The notes under the pieces are model-generated. The model saw only the letters and a program-made list of their open reading frames with translations, searched no databases and was not told where the DNA came from. The translations under genes and the position numbers were made by a program. This document shows, piece after piece, positions 37,456 to 49,530 of a DNA stretch of 64,000 nt; the first letter of the stretch is position 1, and each line of letters starts with the position of its first letter. This stretch comes from Nematostella vectensis (lineage: Eukaryota > Cnidaria > Anthozoa > Actiniaria > Edwardsiidae). The DNA lies in contig NC_064041.1 of assembly GCF_932526225.1 (NCBI RefSeq), positions 8,616,313-8,680,312 of the forward strand, given 5' to 3'.

Positions 37456-37776
37456 CACTCTTTTTTATAAGAACGTCCAGCCTGAGATTTCACCAAATCT
37501 TAAGAACATGCTTAGGCTCAGATAGCAGAAAAATGTTTCTTTTTTTGTCCTCATGCATTTAGAAATGCAGAACAAATTATGCTAATAGTAACAACCTTAT
37601 TATTGCTTTTGATTATTAGAGTAATTCTCTTCCTAATAATTCATTGGGTATTATATTCTTAAATACACTAAAAAATTTAAGAACATCGTTAAGAACATAT
37701 TAAGCCTTAAAATGTCCCAAAAATAAAAATGGCCCAGCCTCAACTGAGAATTAGACGTTCTTATAAAAACGGAGTG
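37456..37776. mobile_element. 321-bp MITE with CACTCTTTTTTATAAGAACG ends, copy 1
   Basis: Left end CACTCTTTTTTATAAGAACG and right end CGTTCTTATAAAAACGGAGTG are inverted. Internal phrase GGCTCAGATAGCAGAAA is shared with the copy at 43585-43812. Lies between C11orf98 and the ABCC gene. Confidence 0.85.
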
Positions 37777-38070
37777 TACAACTACTGTACAATTCTAGAG
37801 AGAAAGTAAAGATATTTTATCTACTGTAGTTTGTAAAAGAACTTTCGAATGTCAAATAAAATATCTACAAATAAAAATGCTGAATTCCATTTCTGTACTT
37901 GACACTTCAGCATTGTCACATCTTTTCTCCACATATATGTCATATATCTTTTTTTCTACATAGACTATGCCAAAACAGGTGTCATACGACCGTATTCTGA
38001 TTCCTGACGTATATAGTCGACATAGTATATGCAGGGCTGTACACTGGGGTCGCCCCCCCCCTTCCCCCCC

Positions 38071-38462
38071 CATCCCCAATATCTTTAAAAATTATAAGGA
38101 AATGACCAGTAGGGGCGTGTTTGTGCCTTCCTCCCCATCCCCAATATCTTTAAGAATTATAAGGAAATGACCAGTAGGGGCGTGTTTGTGCCCCCCACCC
38201 CATCCCCAATATCTTTAAAAATTATAAGGAAATGACCAGTAGGGGCGTGTTTGTGCCCCACCCCCCACCCCCATCCCCAATATCTTTAAAAATTATAAGG
38301 AAATGACCAGTAGGGGCGTGTTTGTGCCCCCCTCCCCATCCCCGATATCTTTAAGAATTATAAGGAAATGACCAGTAGGGGCGTGTTTGTGCCCCCCCTC
38401 CCCATCCCCAATATTTTTAAAAATTATAATGACCTGTAGGGGCGTGTTTGTGCCCTCCGCCC
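38071..38462. repeat. 65-bp minisatellite, 6 copies
   Basis: Units start at 38071, 38136, 38201 and so on with CATCCCCAATATCTTT, followed by ATAAGGAAATGACCAGTAGG and GGCGTGTTTGTGCC and a variable C run. The length of the C run explains small period changes. A single inverted unit lies at 23875-23925. Confidence 0.9.
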
Positions 38463-39631
38463 CCGATATTTTCTTAATGTTTTTGTATTGTTGTGCCCAC
38501 CAATCTTACGTGGCCTGATACGCACCTGACACCTTGATTGACCTGCTAGGCACATGTCACCTTGAGTGAGAGCAATTACTAGCTTCTATTATGATAAGCA
38601 GCGTGGGAATTGTAAACTTTTCGCATAATATATGAAATATCTCCCGTAAAATATGCATAAATGACTTAAAGAACAGATCAGACTAACTGATTTTCAACCT
38701 TGCGACCAGCAAAAATACCGTGGAAAAAGTATACCCACGTATTCCCTAGATGTTAGGACTCCTAAAAGATGTTGCGTGATTCGGGATTTCCACGGGTTCG
38801 AGCTTGAGATGCACAAGAGATGCTTGCATTAGTAATACCTTGCATAACCAACCCTCTCAATCTTTGTCTACATCTGCAATTTATATATCCAAAAAAAGGG
38901 TCTTGTACAGCTGTGACTTCACACATCGAACGCTCTCTTTTAGCAAACATGAATTGCATTTTTTTAAAGGTCTGTATTCCGGCTATCTAGTTTGAATAAT
39001 AACACAACTCTCCGATAAGTTTGACAAGGGTTGCTATCTTTACTCGCCCCACCTCGGCGTCGAGATATCGACGTCTGCAATTGGAGGAACACGGAGAGGG
39101 TTTCAGATAGCTCGCCTTTGTAATTAGATAGCACTACGAGCTTATCATCACCGACGCTAAGTCCTTTAAACTTTGCGCTTTCAAACGCGTTGTAGGATTG
39201 GTATATTCGTAAAGGCAAGGAGAAGACATTTTGGTCGACTTTTGAGAGAAAACACTATTGGTTTTGGAAGGTTTTCTCGGACGAGAAGTTTCTGAAACTT
39301 AAAGCGTCACTCGCGTGAGTGCGCTTGGGGTCGAAGACGATTCTCAACTATTGACACAGTCAAGAAAAATCAGGACGAGTTTTGGTGACCTGTGCGGTTG
39401 CATTTTAAAGGCATATATAATATTGGAGCTCCAAACGATTTTGCGACGTCTTGAGAGCGTACTATAAAGTTTGAGGACGGCCCGTAAGTGAAAACTTTAA
39501 AGACGCGGGGGAAAAAAACTTTTGATACATAATGCGGCGATTTTCAAATCGAATTCAGCACGGTGCAAGATTATAACTTTTTAAGAATTGCTCAGTATTC
39601 TAAAAATCCATTCAGTAATTATTCAGGAATT
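38463..39631. other. upstream region of the ABCC gene
   Basis: No gene accepted. A minus-strand frame at 38964-39218 looks partly protein-like (GLSVGDDKLVVLSNYKGEL) but lacks an ATG and a clear donor. The ABCC promoter and 5' UTR should be in the last few hundred bases. Confidence 0.4.
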
Positions 39632-42600
39632 ATGAAGTATAATTATAAAAAGATTCAAGATCTTTCGAGCCGCACTACAAAATCATACCGGCAATCGTCA
39701 TTACTTTCATTGATAACGTTTCATTGGATGAGCGATGTCATACGGATGGGCAACACTCGATCTCTTCACGAAGATGATTTACTTCCTATACAACCCGGCG
39801 ACGAGATGCGGCACATGACGGAAAAACTAGACCTGGAATGGAGCGAGGAGTTACGGAGAAACCAGTCTTCGGGCAAAGCCCCCAGGCTATGGCGTTGCGT
39901 CGTGAAAGTTATTCCATTGCGAGATTGGCTTCTTCTCGTTGGCTTGCTGTCGCTGTACATTCCGTGCGGTATTGCCATACCAACGCTGCTGTCAATTATC
40001 GTGAGCCTTCTTGTTAGAGAGCGTTCTGGTGCCATGACGTCTCTCTGGGCATGCGCTGTGGTGCTCCCTGTCGTTCTTCTGGTAAAGAGTGTAGTTTACT
40101 ATTCGTACTGCTTTGAGGCGGAGAGACTGGGCATGAAGCTAAGATCTGCGCTCCGGGGCGTTATCTATAACAAGGTAAGTGGTGTTGCGCATACCGATCA
40201 CCCCGCCATAAAATGGGTCATTTTTTAGTCCAGTATCTTCAGATTTTACATTTTCACAAAATATTTTACCTGCGTACCCTTCCCTCCGCCTCCACAATCA
40301 CAAAATATTATTTCCTCTGCACCCTTCCCCTCCCTCCACAATCACAAAATATTCTTTCCTCTGCACCCTTTCCCTCCCTCCACATTCACAAAATATTTTT
40401 ACCTCCGCACCCTTCCCCTCCCTCCGCATTCACAAAATATTTTACCTGTGCACTCTCCCCTCCATATTCACAAAATATTTTTACCTGCGCACCCTTCCGC
40501 CAAAAATTTGCAAACCCCCCCCCCCCCCTATAGTAGGAAACATTGTGAACTGAATAAAATTTTGATTTCAACAATGACTCACTTGCTCACTATTATATTA
40601 AAACCAGATTTAAATTCGACGCAAAAAATGTGACCCCCTCTTTAATGACAGCCCCCCAAAAAAATGTTCCCCCCTAAATCTGCGCCCCCAAAATAAGCCC
40701 CCTACATATTTGCCGCCCCCAGTAATTAATGACCACTCCCTCAGTTAAAAAAATGTAGTTTAAAATATTATAGAGAGCTCTGAAATAGTTTATTAAAAAT
40801 CATTTAATGATTATATCTCTAACAATACACAAGATCCTAGAGAACTGGCCATATTGAACAAACCTCTGGAATGAAAATTAAATGTTTTAAATATTCCATC
40901 GATAGTACAATAAATAGCCACAGTATTTGAACCAACAGTCTAAATGGAAGACATATTTTTCTCTTAATAATGTGTGTAAAACATTTTCATAGAAAAAGGC
41001 AAAACCTTCTGCCGCCATACCATATATTGAAGCTGATAGTTTATGTCAAACATCGTGAATATCTCAGGCACTGTCAACATAAAATATGATATTATTTTCT
41101 TGATAAAGCTGATAAACTGGTATACAATTTATTACCAAAGTTCATGATACTGACCAACAGCGAGGTAGTAATTGATTATTATAATCTGAGGGCGCACACA
41201 AAGTCATAGCTCATAGCTGTCAACCTCGCTTTAGGAAAAATCTTGAGAAAATACAGTGAATGTATTAGAAGTATCAAGATAGCTAATGCGGGAGAAACAG
41301 TAAAAGGGCGGATATTTTCAAGAAAATTAGGCTTATGAGAATCCTGCCTAATGCGGGAGAGTGGACAGCTATGATAGCAACACACTGTAAAAGGTGCAAT
41401 TATTGTTTTAGTGGAATCAATAACAGGGCCAGGATTAGTTTCTACATCTCTACAAAGATTAAACTCACAACAATTCTCTCTGTAAGTGACTTTTTTTAAT
41501 AATATGGCTGCTGCTGAATTGATACACCTCACATACTTGAGTAAGTTACTTTATTCTTCTTGACCAGACGTCGTATCACACAAATCCTTCGTGATATCAT
41601 AAAGATTTCTTCGTAATACCGAAAGTCATGAATTCGATATTTTTTCGCGTAAGTCTTCTTATGTAAGTATCTGCTTGTTTAAAAAGCACGTGTAAGCTGT
41701 TTCTTTGGAATCCTACTTGGTTCTTTGCTTCGTCTTACATTGCGAGAGCGATGGCTACCAAAAAACCAAACTTTGCGTATCGAGATCTAGTTTCATGATC
41801 GTGAATTACAGACAACTGTGCAGCTTTTTCTAATGTATCACAATCATTGATGCATCCAAGAAAGCTGTAAAGTAGCGATAAAACAAAAACACCGAAACTA
41901 AATAATACACCCTCGATAAATAAGTAGCGTAAAATGGCGGATCTAGAAAGTTGGAAGAGTATGGCCAACGTGGCTTTTCGGGCTGTGCCATATAAGGATA
42001 TTGTTGCGCAATTTTTCAATATTGTGGTGGAGGAAAAAACGGAAACGCCGGCGGATTTCTATTTAGGAAGAACGAATTATTGTATTATACATTTCAAAAT
42101 AATTTTAACATCTTATAGAAATAACAATAAGCAATTTTTGCCACCCAAGAGAAAATATAATATTATATACAATTATACACAGCTATACATTATCGTGTTG
42201 TAAACAAATTACACATAATAAATATGAAAATTTTAAAATAAATTCCAGCTACTACACCCGACGATGTGCTTCCTAAATTTACTTAACAAACTTTAAGCAT
42301 ACTCCTCTCCAATCTATGCATCAGAGTCGACGTCGCTGTTCTTACAGATTATAGGTCCTCTAGTGCATTAAACTATTAATAAAAATCACATAACATCTCA
42401 TACGAATGCTTCTTATTGCTAACAGTGCCCTTCTACCACAATAAAATCATATAATTGACTGACATCAAACATGCTCGCAACCTTACATTAAATAACCTTA
42501 TAATCTCAATTTTAATATCCATATCATTGACCACTACCCCACAATACCTATACATATGATGTATTTGGTGTGGGGGGACCAATTAGTTGGGATTCCTATA

Positions 42601-45600
42601 TCAACAACAGTCAAACTTTACTGAGCTAGTCAAAATCTACTAAGATGGTTATACAGTACCAGAACACAAAGACTGCATTCTTCATGTCCCACTCAACTCA
42701 GCGCATTGTTTAATAACAGGTAGCCCAGGCTCACGGCGAGTGTAGTTTTATTACAGAGTTTGTATGAGCGAGTTTGCTCGTTGAAATAAATATGCTGATT
42801 TGAAAATAAAACAGTAGCTTGACGTTGCTGCTACCCTCCATTATTTGCCATTCTAAGCTGTTTTAGCCGCTGTGGATTTTTTCTGTCACCTTCTGTATAA
42901 AATTTTATATATTTTCTATTTTATATACAGAAGGCGACGGAAAATATTCACAGCGGCTAAAACAGCTTAGAATGGCAAATAATGGCGGGATTGAGCAGCA
43001 GCAACGTCAAACTACTTTTTAATTTTGAAATCGGAATATTATTTCAACTGCTGAGTTGAGTGGGCTCCCTGTGCATGTTCGTGTATGGCTATGCCTAATA
43101 TTTATCACCTTCAATCAATCATCAGATTCTACTGGTCGACAAAGAGACCCTCCAGCGCTTCGATCGCGGTCACGTGATGGCCCTCTGCACCAATGACGTG
43201 CAGCGCTTTGAGTACCTGCTGATCTGGATGTCGGGCGTGGTCTCGTGCGTGCCTATCACGGTGTGCTACATGGTACAACTTGCGTCCATGGCAGGCGTGG
43301 CTGCCATTGCGGGGCTAGGCTTCATCCTGTTCCTTGTGCCGTATATGGGGCTGTCGTTTAAGCTGGCGTCCGCTTATCGTGGTCTTACAGCTCAAGCGAC
43401 GGACAAGTGCGTATATTTAAAAAAGGCCAGTCACACCGCCATTTTTCACAGCCGCTCATTCCCGAGTCTGGGTCATACAGAGCATCCATTTCCATCGGGC
43501 AATTCAAGCGAGTAACCAATATACTTTTAATCAAATATCATTGATACCGTATTAGACTTCAATCGTTGGTGGTTATTTTACATGCCGAGGCTCAGATAGC
43601 AGAAATTTTTTTTAGTCCTGATGCGTTCTTAAATGCAGAATCAAATTGTGCTCATAGTAACAACCTTATCAGTAGTATGGATCATTTGTGTAATTCTCTT
43701 CCTACTAATTCATTGAGTGTTATCGTTAAGAACATATTCAGCCTTAAAATGTCCCAAAAATAAGAACGGCCCAGCCTCAACTGAAAATTAGACGTTCTTA
43801 TAAAAAAGAGTGCATTTATTAACTGCTAGGTAGAAAGCGTATTCATTAGGTAGTGTATGGAGTGTTCATAGTTTTGGTAAGTGTAATGTTGCGTCATATT
43901 TTTTCGCCATTTGAACACTAGTTTGAGTAGGTTTAGCGATGGGCGTCTCACCTTCGTAATTTTTTAGGCGGATCGGAATCATAACCGAATGTGTGACCGG
44001 TATTCGTAACCTCAAGTGTCTGGGGCTGGAGGAAAACTACGAGAACAAGATCAGAGAAATTAGAAGGTAGGAGTGGTTTATGGGTTTGTGTAGATGACTA
44101 GGTATAGAGGGTAGAGGTGAAGGTGATCTGAAGGTTTGTGTAACCTAGTGTGTGATTTAAAGTCTCTTGTACTGGAGCAGCGTTAAAAGCTTTTCGATTA
44201 ACACTGTGTGCAAATTATTATAGCACCTAGCATTTTTTTTCGGCTGGACAACGCTGGACTAGCGCAAACTTTCAGGCGTTTGACAAGCAATGAAACCATT
44301 CTGTAATAGAACGTATTCTCACAAGCTACTATCTTTGTCACAACTGTTTTTATCGAGAAACTCGTAGTAGACCAGAAGAAGGCCTTATTATGTTGAATGG
44401 ACAGTGCTGAATAATGTATATGCATGCGCGTGTTCTGGCGAAAACAAACAAAATCTCAGTGTTGAATCGTTCGAGTAAAGATACGAAAGGCTGACTTCGG
44501 TCGCTGTTTTGACTTACTGTACAGCATAAAAACCATACTGTACAAAAGATGACAGATTTGTTTGATAATGAGGGAGTCATAAGGAAAATTTTAGCCTTAG
44601 GTTTGATCTAGTTTTCTTAGCATTCGCCAAAATGTGGCAGTTCGCCGGTAAAACGCCGCCATTTCAAAACAAAAAGGCTGGTTTAACCGCGCGGTACTGT
44701 AACTAGTCTTGCGTTTTTCAGCACTGTCTGTTGAATGCATTAAATATTTACATTTACTTTCCTACAGAACGGAGATGAAGAATATATTCCATAAAAACAT
44801 CGTGACCAGCGGGATTAACATCGTCTGGACGGTCTTCATTGGAATCTTCTCGTTTTTCTGCTCTTTAGGGGTACTGGTGTCCGGCGACAACCTTACCCCT
44901 AGCACTGTCTTCTTGATCCTTGCGATGGGCGGGGTCTTGAGCTTAGAGATCCCAACCGCGCAGTACGGAGTACTCCTAATTGCTGAGGTCACCCGGTCCT
45001 TACATCGAGTACAGGAGTTCTTAGTCCTTCCAAATCTATCGACTGCGGATGCAAAACGAACCAAAGCACAAGTTCCTGAAGAAGTAGAGTGTGGAGTTGA
45101 TCAAAAGGAACCTTCAAGTGGATCGCAAAATGTTGACGGTGCAGGTGCTGGCACAAGTGATGAATCACGTGGCGGCGGAGAGTCAGAAAGCGCAGAGGAA
45201 GCAGGGGGTATAACTCTGAGTAGTGTTACCTGTATAGCTTACGAAGATAATAACAATGTTCTTATCAATGACATCACTGTTCAACTTCCCGAGGGTTCAT
45301 TGACCGCCGTCACTGGGCCCGTAGGCTCTGGTAAAACATCCTTACTTCTTACAATCAGTGGAGAGCTTCCCTTGGCATCGGGAGAGTTGTACTGTAAAGG
45401 GAGAGTCGCATATGTCCCTGAGACACCTTGGTTATTTTCTGGGACAATAAAAGAAAATATCATATTCCATGAACGCTATAAAGATGACTGGTACCGTCAA
45501 GTTGTCAAGGCGTGTCAACTCGTGGAAGACCTGCAGAAGTTTCCGGATGGAGACGAGATGGTGGTTGGTGAGCGAGGTGTCGTCCTGAGTGGTGGCCAGC

Positions 45601-48600
45601 AAGCACGCGTCAGTTTAGCACGTGCGGTGTACGCCAAAGCTGACGTGTACTTGTTGGATGACCCATTAAGGTCTCTTGATGTCAACGTGGGTAAGGCTAT
45701 TATGGACGACTGCATCAATGGTTTGTTAAGCAGCAAGACAAGGGTGCTGGTCACACATAGCGAGTATTGCATGATGCGTGCTGACAAAGTCCTACTAATA
45801 GAGGAAGGTTGCGTTGAGCGTGAGTTTGAGTGTTCTGACGAGCGCGAGATTGAAGACTTAGCTGCTCTTGCAGTAGATGGTCAAGCATCACTGGGCTTAG
45901 ATTCCACCAAGGATACATCTGAGACTGGTACGTATAGAATCAAGGGCCTTGACCCTCAGCCTCTTGAACTTCTGCAAAGCCAAGCTTTTTCAGCATAGAT
46001 TCGTTACGAAGGCTGCAATCGAGAATCAATGTGCCGTAACCAGCTGTGCCTCATTAGACCAGAATGTAAACATCTATACTTTACCCATAAACCACTGCGA
46101 CCAGGGGGTGGGGCATGGGGGCACGTCCCCCCCCCCCCCCCCAATATTTTAAGTAATAAGCTTGGGAAATCGCCAAAAACAAAATACTCAAAAGTTTAAA
46201 AAAAAAAATCAATGCATCCATAACGTCCACATTTATAGTACCTGGAGAACACATTTATCTCTTATCTGTTCCTTTACGTCCTCAGTGAATGACCCATCTT
46301 TTGTCGCTTTCAGCAGAAGACAGTGCTCGAAGGCCAGTTCAGCAACCTACTGGGATTTTTATAGATGAAGAGGACATAGTTATTGGAAACATATCATGGG
46401 GTATTTACCTCAGATATTTGACCGCCGGCGTAACCGGCATTGCCCTCCTGCTCATGGCTGTGGTATTCATAATCGCACAAGGTATTATTTAACTATTACC
46501 TTGTTTTGTTGTTATCCGAATAGAAACGGAAGTTTCTTTGCAGAATGGTAAACAAAAGCTAGCGTCTACGTCTTTTGTATTATCTTAAATTGGTGTGAAC
46601 GAAATGGATGTCTCCTGTAGGAGTCATAGTTAATGAAATAAGAAAAAGCAAAAGCGAACTTCCCATAGTACTACTATTTGACGATAAGGTATTTCTTGTT
46701 GTTTGCGCGCACTCTTATTTTCGACATAACGACATGGACATAACGACATTTTATGTCATTATATCCATGTCGTTATGTCGGGCTAAACATATCGACATAA
46801 CGACATGGGCGCGCGCACTCTTATCTTCGACATAACGACATGGACATAACAACATAAGAGAAAAAAACATGTTTTTTCTTTTATGTCATTACGCCCATGT
46901 CGTTATGTTGCTAGTGTGCACTAGGCGTAATGAAATACTTGTCGTTGTATCGAAGTGGGGTTTAATTAAGTAGTAAAATGCTTGTTTTGTTTTTTTTCTC
47001 AAAGTGGTGTCAACCGCAATGGACGTCTGGTTGTCTCACCTGAGCACGCTAGACCATGCACACCAGCAGATCAGAGACAATATTTTGATCTTCCTCAGCC
47101 TGGTCATCGGTGCCATTGCAATCAACGCCATCGCCGTGATCCTCTTCTACTTCATCTGCTGCAAGTCGTCCTACTCGCTGCATCAGCAAATGGTCAGCTC
47201 TATCATTCATGCCCCTGTTTACTTCTTCGACACGACTCCAGTCGGACGTATCTTGAATCGATTTTCTAAGGACATCGGCATAACGGATGAACTACTCCCG
47301 GTGCAGCTTGTGTTGACGACGCAGATTGGTCTAGGGCAAGTGATGGCTGTCTCGATGGCGTCATTCACGAATCCCTGGGTTCTTATTGGCTCAGTGCCGT
47401 TGGTCGTGCTTTTTGGTTGGATGACGCGATATTACCTCAAAGCATCACGGCAGATCAAAAGAATGGAGTCGGTTTTGCGGAGTCCTGTCATCTCGCATAT
47501 CTCTGAGACAATGAGCGGCCTGGAGACGATCCGTACACGGGGCTGTCAGAAGATCTTCATTAACAGGCTTTATGAGTGAGTGTAGAAATTATTATCTCAA
47601 GATTAAGGCACCATCATATTTGCAGTCGAGTATTGCTAACTGCCATTATTTGTTCTTCACCATATAAGAATGCATTGTATTCCTTGAATGTGATATAAGC
47701 ATTTTCTTTATATGGTTACTTTTAACATATAAGCATTTTTAAAGTTAAAACTCTGAAAACGGATAACCTCGGGAAGAAAATCCGAAGTTAAACGTTGTCG
47801 TTTAAGCTGTGATTGTAGGTGCAGGATGGATTTAATAATGATCAATTGGTATAAGCTTTTCCGCTGAAGATGCCATCATGAGTTAGCATGTTAGCTTCCC
47901 TTGAGGATTGTCTTTACTTTTTAATCGTTCGATTTGTTTCAGAAGAGAGGCGCATGTTGCACAATGTTAAGTGTGCTTTTTGATATAACTCGCCCTCGGG
48001 CCATTGAGCCACAATAACAATAATACCCATTGCTTCCCGGTCTTATTAAACGATGATTGTTGTGGCTAACAGATTGCAGGATCATCATAGCAAAGCATAC
48101 ATCATGTCCCTGGGAGGACAGCGCTGGCTCAGTCTGCGAGTGGAGCTGCTATGTGTGGGTCTTGTGTTGATTGTAGGAGCTGCTGCCGTGCTCACGGGCG
48201 AATACTCTGGTAGGTTGGTGCATTTTTACTGGGGCATGGGATGGATGGGGAGGTCCACTGTAGGCCCTGGTGCTTGCATCATGGGCGAATACTCCGCTGG
48301 GCTGGTATATTTGTATTGGTATATTTGTTAGAGTGGTATATTTGTATAGGGGGTGCTTTTGTTTTTTTAGCGAAACTCTGGGCGGATGGGGTGGGGGGAG
48401 TTGGATGGGTGGATTGGGGTGTCATCTCTTTCCATTCTTTTCTCGATTATTTTGTTGATTTTTCTTAACTCTATATTATTCCCTAAAGATGTTTTTGCAG
48501 TTTAAAAAGTCGCAGCCTTACTGAAGAGGCTGTGTAGTTAGTTGCTCTGTTTACTGTCGCAGTTCTACTTGGACTCGGTAGCAAACGGCTAAGAAAGATA

Positions 48601-49530
48601 GTGATATTTGCTCTGTTTACTGTCGCAGTTCTACTTGGACTCGGTAGCAAACGGCTAAGAAAGATAGTGATATTTGCTCTGTTTACTGTCGCAGTTCTAC
48701 TCGGACTCGGTCTCACTTACTCAGTCAACCTAGGCCGTATGTCCCAAGCTCTGATCCAGCGGTTCTCCACAGTAGAGATATTCATGACGTCAGTCGAGCG
48801 TGTGACGTCATACACAGAACTTGAAGAAGAACCTGGGTACAGAATTCCTTACGTCCCCCCTGGCGACTGGCCGAATTCCGGACAAGTCACGCTGGACAAC
48901 ATCAAGCTAAGATATTACGAAGGAGGGCCTGAGATCCTGAAAGGGGTAACTTGCAAGTTTGAGGGGAGGAAGAACACTGGTATTATGGGGAGAACAGGGA
49001 GCGGGAAATCTTCCCTCGTCGCGGCGTTAATGCGCATGCCTGAAGCAGATGGGAAGATATTCGTCGATGGAATAGATATTTCAACTGTTAACATCCGCGA
49101 GACAAGAAAACGGATGTCTATTCTGTCCCAGTCCCCCGTTATTTTTCGTGGCTCCATCAGGGAGAACTTGGATCCTTATGGGGAATTCGCGGATTCAGAG
49201 ATTTGGGGGACTCTAGAGAGAGTGCAAATGAGAGATGTCGTGGAGAACTTGGAGTCGAGGCTGCATTACAAGTTGATGGATGAGGGATCGAACCTGAGTT
49301 TGGGAGAGAGACAGTTGATCTGTTTAGCACGAGTTCTGTTGCGCAAAAACAGGATTTTGATTTTAGATGAGCCAACTGCGCATGTCGACCCGCTGACCAC
49401 AGAGAAGATACAGCAGGCGCTTCGGGAGGAGTTGTGCGACTGTACGATAGTCACTATAGCACATCTCCCTACTAGTTTGACAGAATGCGATCGTGTTCTT
49501 ACTATGAGAGAAGGGAGAATTACTGTGTAG
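39632..49530 (+). CDS. ABCC: ABC transporter subfamily C (MRP/ABCC4-like, no TMD0)
   Basis: Eight exons: 39632-40174, 43126-43406, 43968-44066, 44768-45927, 46314-46481, 47005-47575, 48073-48209, 48695-49530; in frame, 1264 aa. The layout is TMD1-NBD1-TMD2-NBD2. NBD1 has Walker A GPVGSGKTS (about residue 490), signature LSGGQQARVSLARAV and Walker B VYLLDDP, with the degenerate Asp typical of ABCC. NBD2 has Walker A GRTGSGKSS (about 1085), signature LSLGERQLICLARV, Walker B ILILDEP with catalytic Glu, and His in IAHLP. The NBD1 Q-loop Gln is replaced (AYVPETPW). Expected role: ATP-driven export of organic anions at a cell membrane. The protein stops at GRITV, earlier than most ABCCs. Exon 5 has a CAGCAG double acceptor, and exon 8's acceptor sits in a 66-bp tandem array. 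The start was taken at the first ATG of the open frame. Confidence 0.9.
40250..40500. repeat. CACAAAATATT/C-rich minisatellite
   Basis: About five copies of a 40-45-bp unit with CACAAAATATT, ACCTCTGCACCCTT and a CCTCC run, starting 75 bp after the ABCC exon 1 donor. Confidence 0.8.
41207..41380. mobile_element. ~170-bp MITE with AGCTGTCAAC ends, copy 1
   Basis: Left CATAGCTGTCAACCTCGC and right GGACAGCTATGATAG are inverted. Internal phrases ATACAGTGAATGTAT, AAAATTAGGCTT and CCTAATGCGGGAG recur at 51246-51395. In ABCC intron 1. Confidence 0.65.
41381..41529 (-). pseudogene. retroelement relic with a 2A-like ribosome-skipping motif
   Basis: On the minus strand the frame reads CEFNLCRDVETNPGPV, with DVETNPGP at 41425-41448. 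This fits the 2A consensus D(V/I)ExNPGP, except that Arg stands where Gly usually precedes Asp. In invertebrates such motifs occur at the start of some non-LTR retrotransposon polyproteins. There is no ATG, a stop lies just upstream, and the frame soon runs into a MITE, so only a fragment is left, in ABCC intron 1. Confidence 0.55.
41934..42203 (+). CDS. unrecognised open frame in ABCC intron 1
   Basis: An 89-codon frame from ATG (MADLESWKSMANVAF) whose first ~48 residues look protein-like (AVPYKDIVAQFFNIVVEE) while the rest is AT-rich filler. It overlaps an equally open antisense frame that has hydrophobic stretches. It could be a first exon of a nested gene, a captured exon fragment or chance. 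Confidence 0.25.
   Translation: MADLESWKSMANVAFRAVPYKDIVAQFFNIVVEEKTETPADFYLGRTNYCIIHFKIILTSYRNNNKQFLPPKRKYNIIYNYTQLYIIVL
42688..43064. mobile_element. foldback element with ~100-bp arms next to ABCC exon 2
   Basis: Outer ends CCCACTCAACTCAGC and GCTGAGTTGAGTGGG are perfect inverted repeats. Inner arms (about 42780-42905 and 42915-43045) pair along TTTGCCATTCTAAGCTGTTT and its complement, leaving a ~10-base loop. The left arm has ~75 extra bases after the outer end. It ends 61 bp before the acceptor of exon 2. Confidence 0.85.
43421..43580. repeat. dispersed repeat family, copy 3
   Basis: Partial copy in ABCC intron 2, from AAAGGCCAGTCACACCGCCA to about GTTGGTGGTTATTTTA; core CAATTCAAGCGAGTAACCAA. 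It joins directly to a MITE remnant at 43585. Confidence 0.75.
43585..43812. mobile_element. MITE family of 37456-37776, copy 2 (left end missing)
   Basis: Shares GGCTCAGATAGCAGAAA, CATAGTAACAACCTTAT and the right end GACGTTCTTATAAAAAAGAG with the complete copy. The left ~100 bp is absent, probably replaced by the neighbouring repeat. Confidence 0.8.
46711..46918. mobile_element. CATAACGACAT-type foldback, copy 2
   Basis: Two nested hairpins of CGACATAACGACATGG and its complement in ABCC intron 5. The phrase GCGCGCACTCTTAT.TTCGACATAACG occurs twice, at about 46706 and 46809, so the element is itself partly duplicated. Confidence 0.8.
48544..48694. repeat. 66-bp tandem array spanning the ABCC exon 8 acceptor
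   Basis: GCTCTGTTTACTGTCGCAG followed by TTCTACTTGGACTCGGT starts at 48544, 48610 and 48676 (period exactly 66). The third copy holds the real acceptor before 48695; the two upstream copies carry identical acceptors before 48563 and 48629. Confidence 0.92.

Noticed and set aside
38964-39218. Minus-strand frame with GLSVGDDKLVVLSNYKGEL as a first exon of a divergent gene
   Set aside because: No in-frame ATG, no convincing donor, and no partner exon upstream of the ABCC gene.
48053-48468. Trp/Gly-rich frames after ABCC exon 7
   Set aside because: They read through a clear donor at 48209 into intron; only 48073-48209 is coding.
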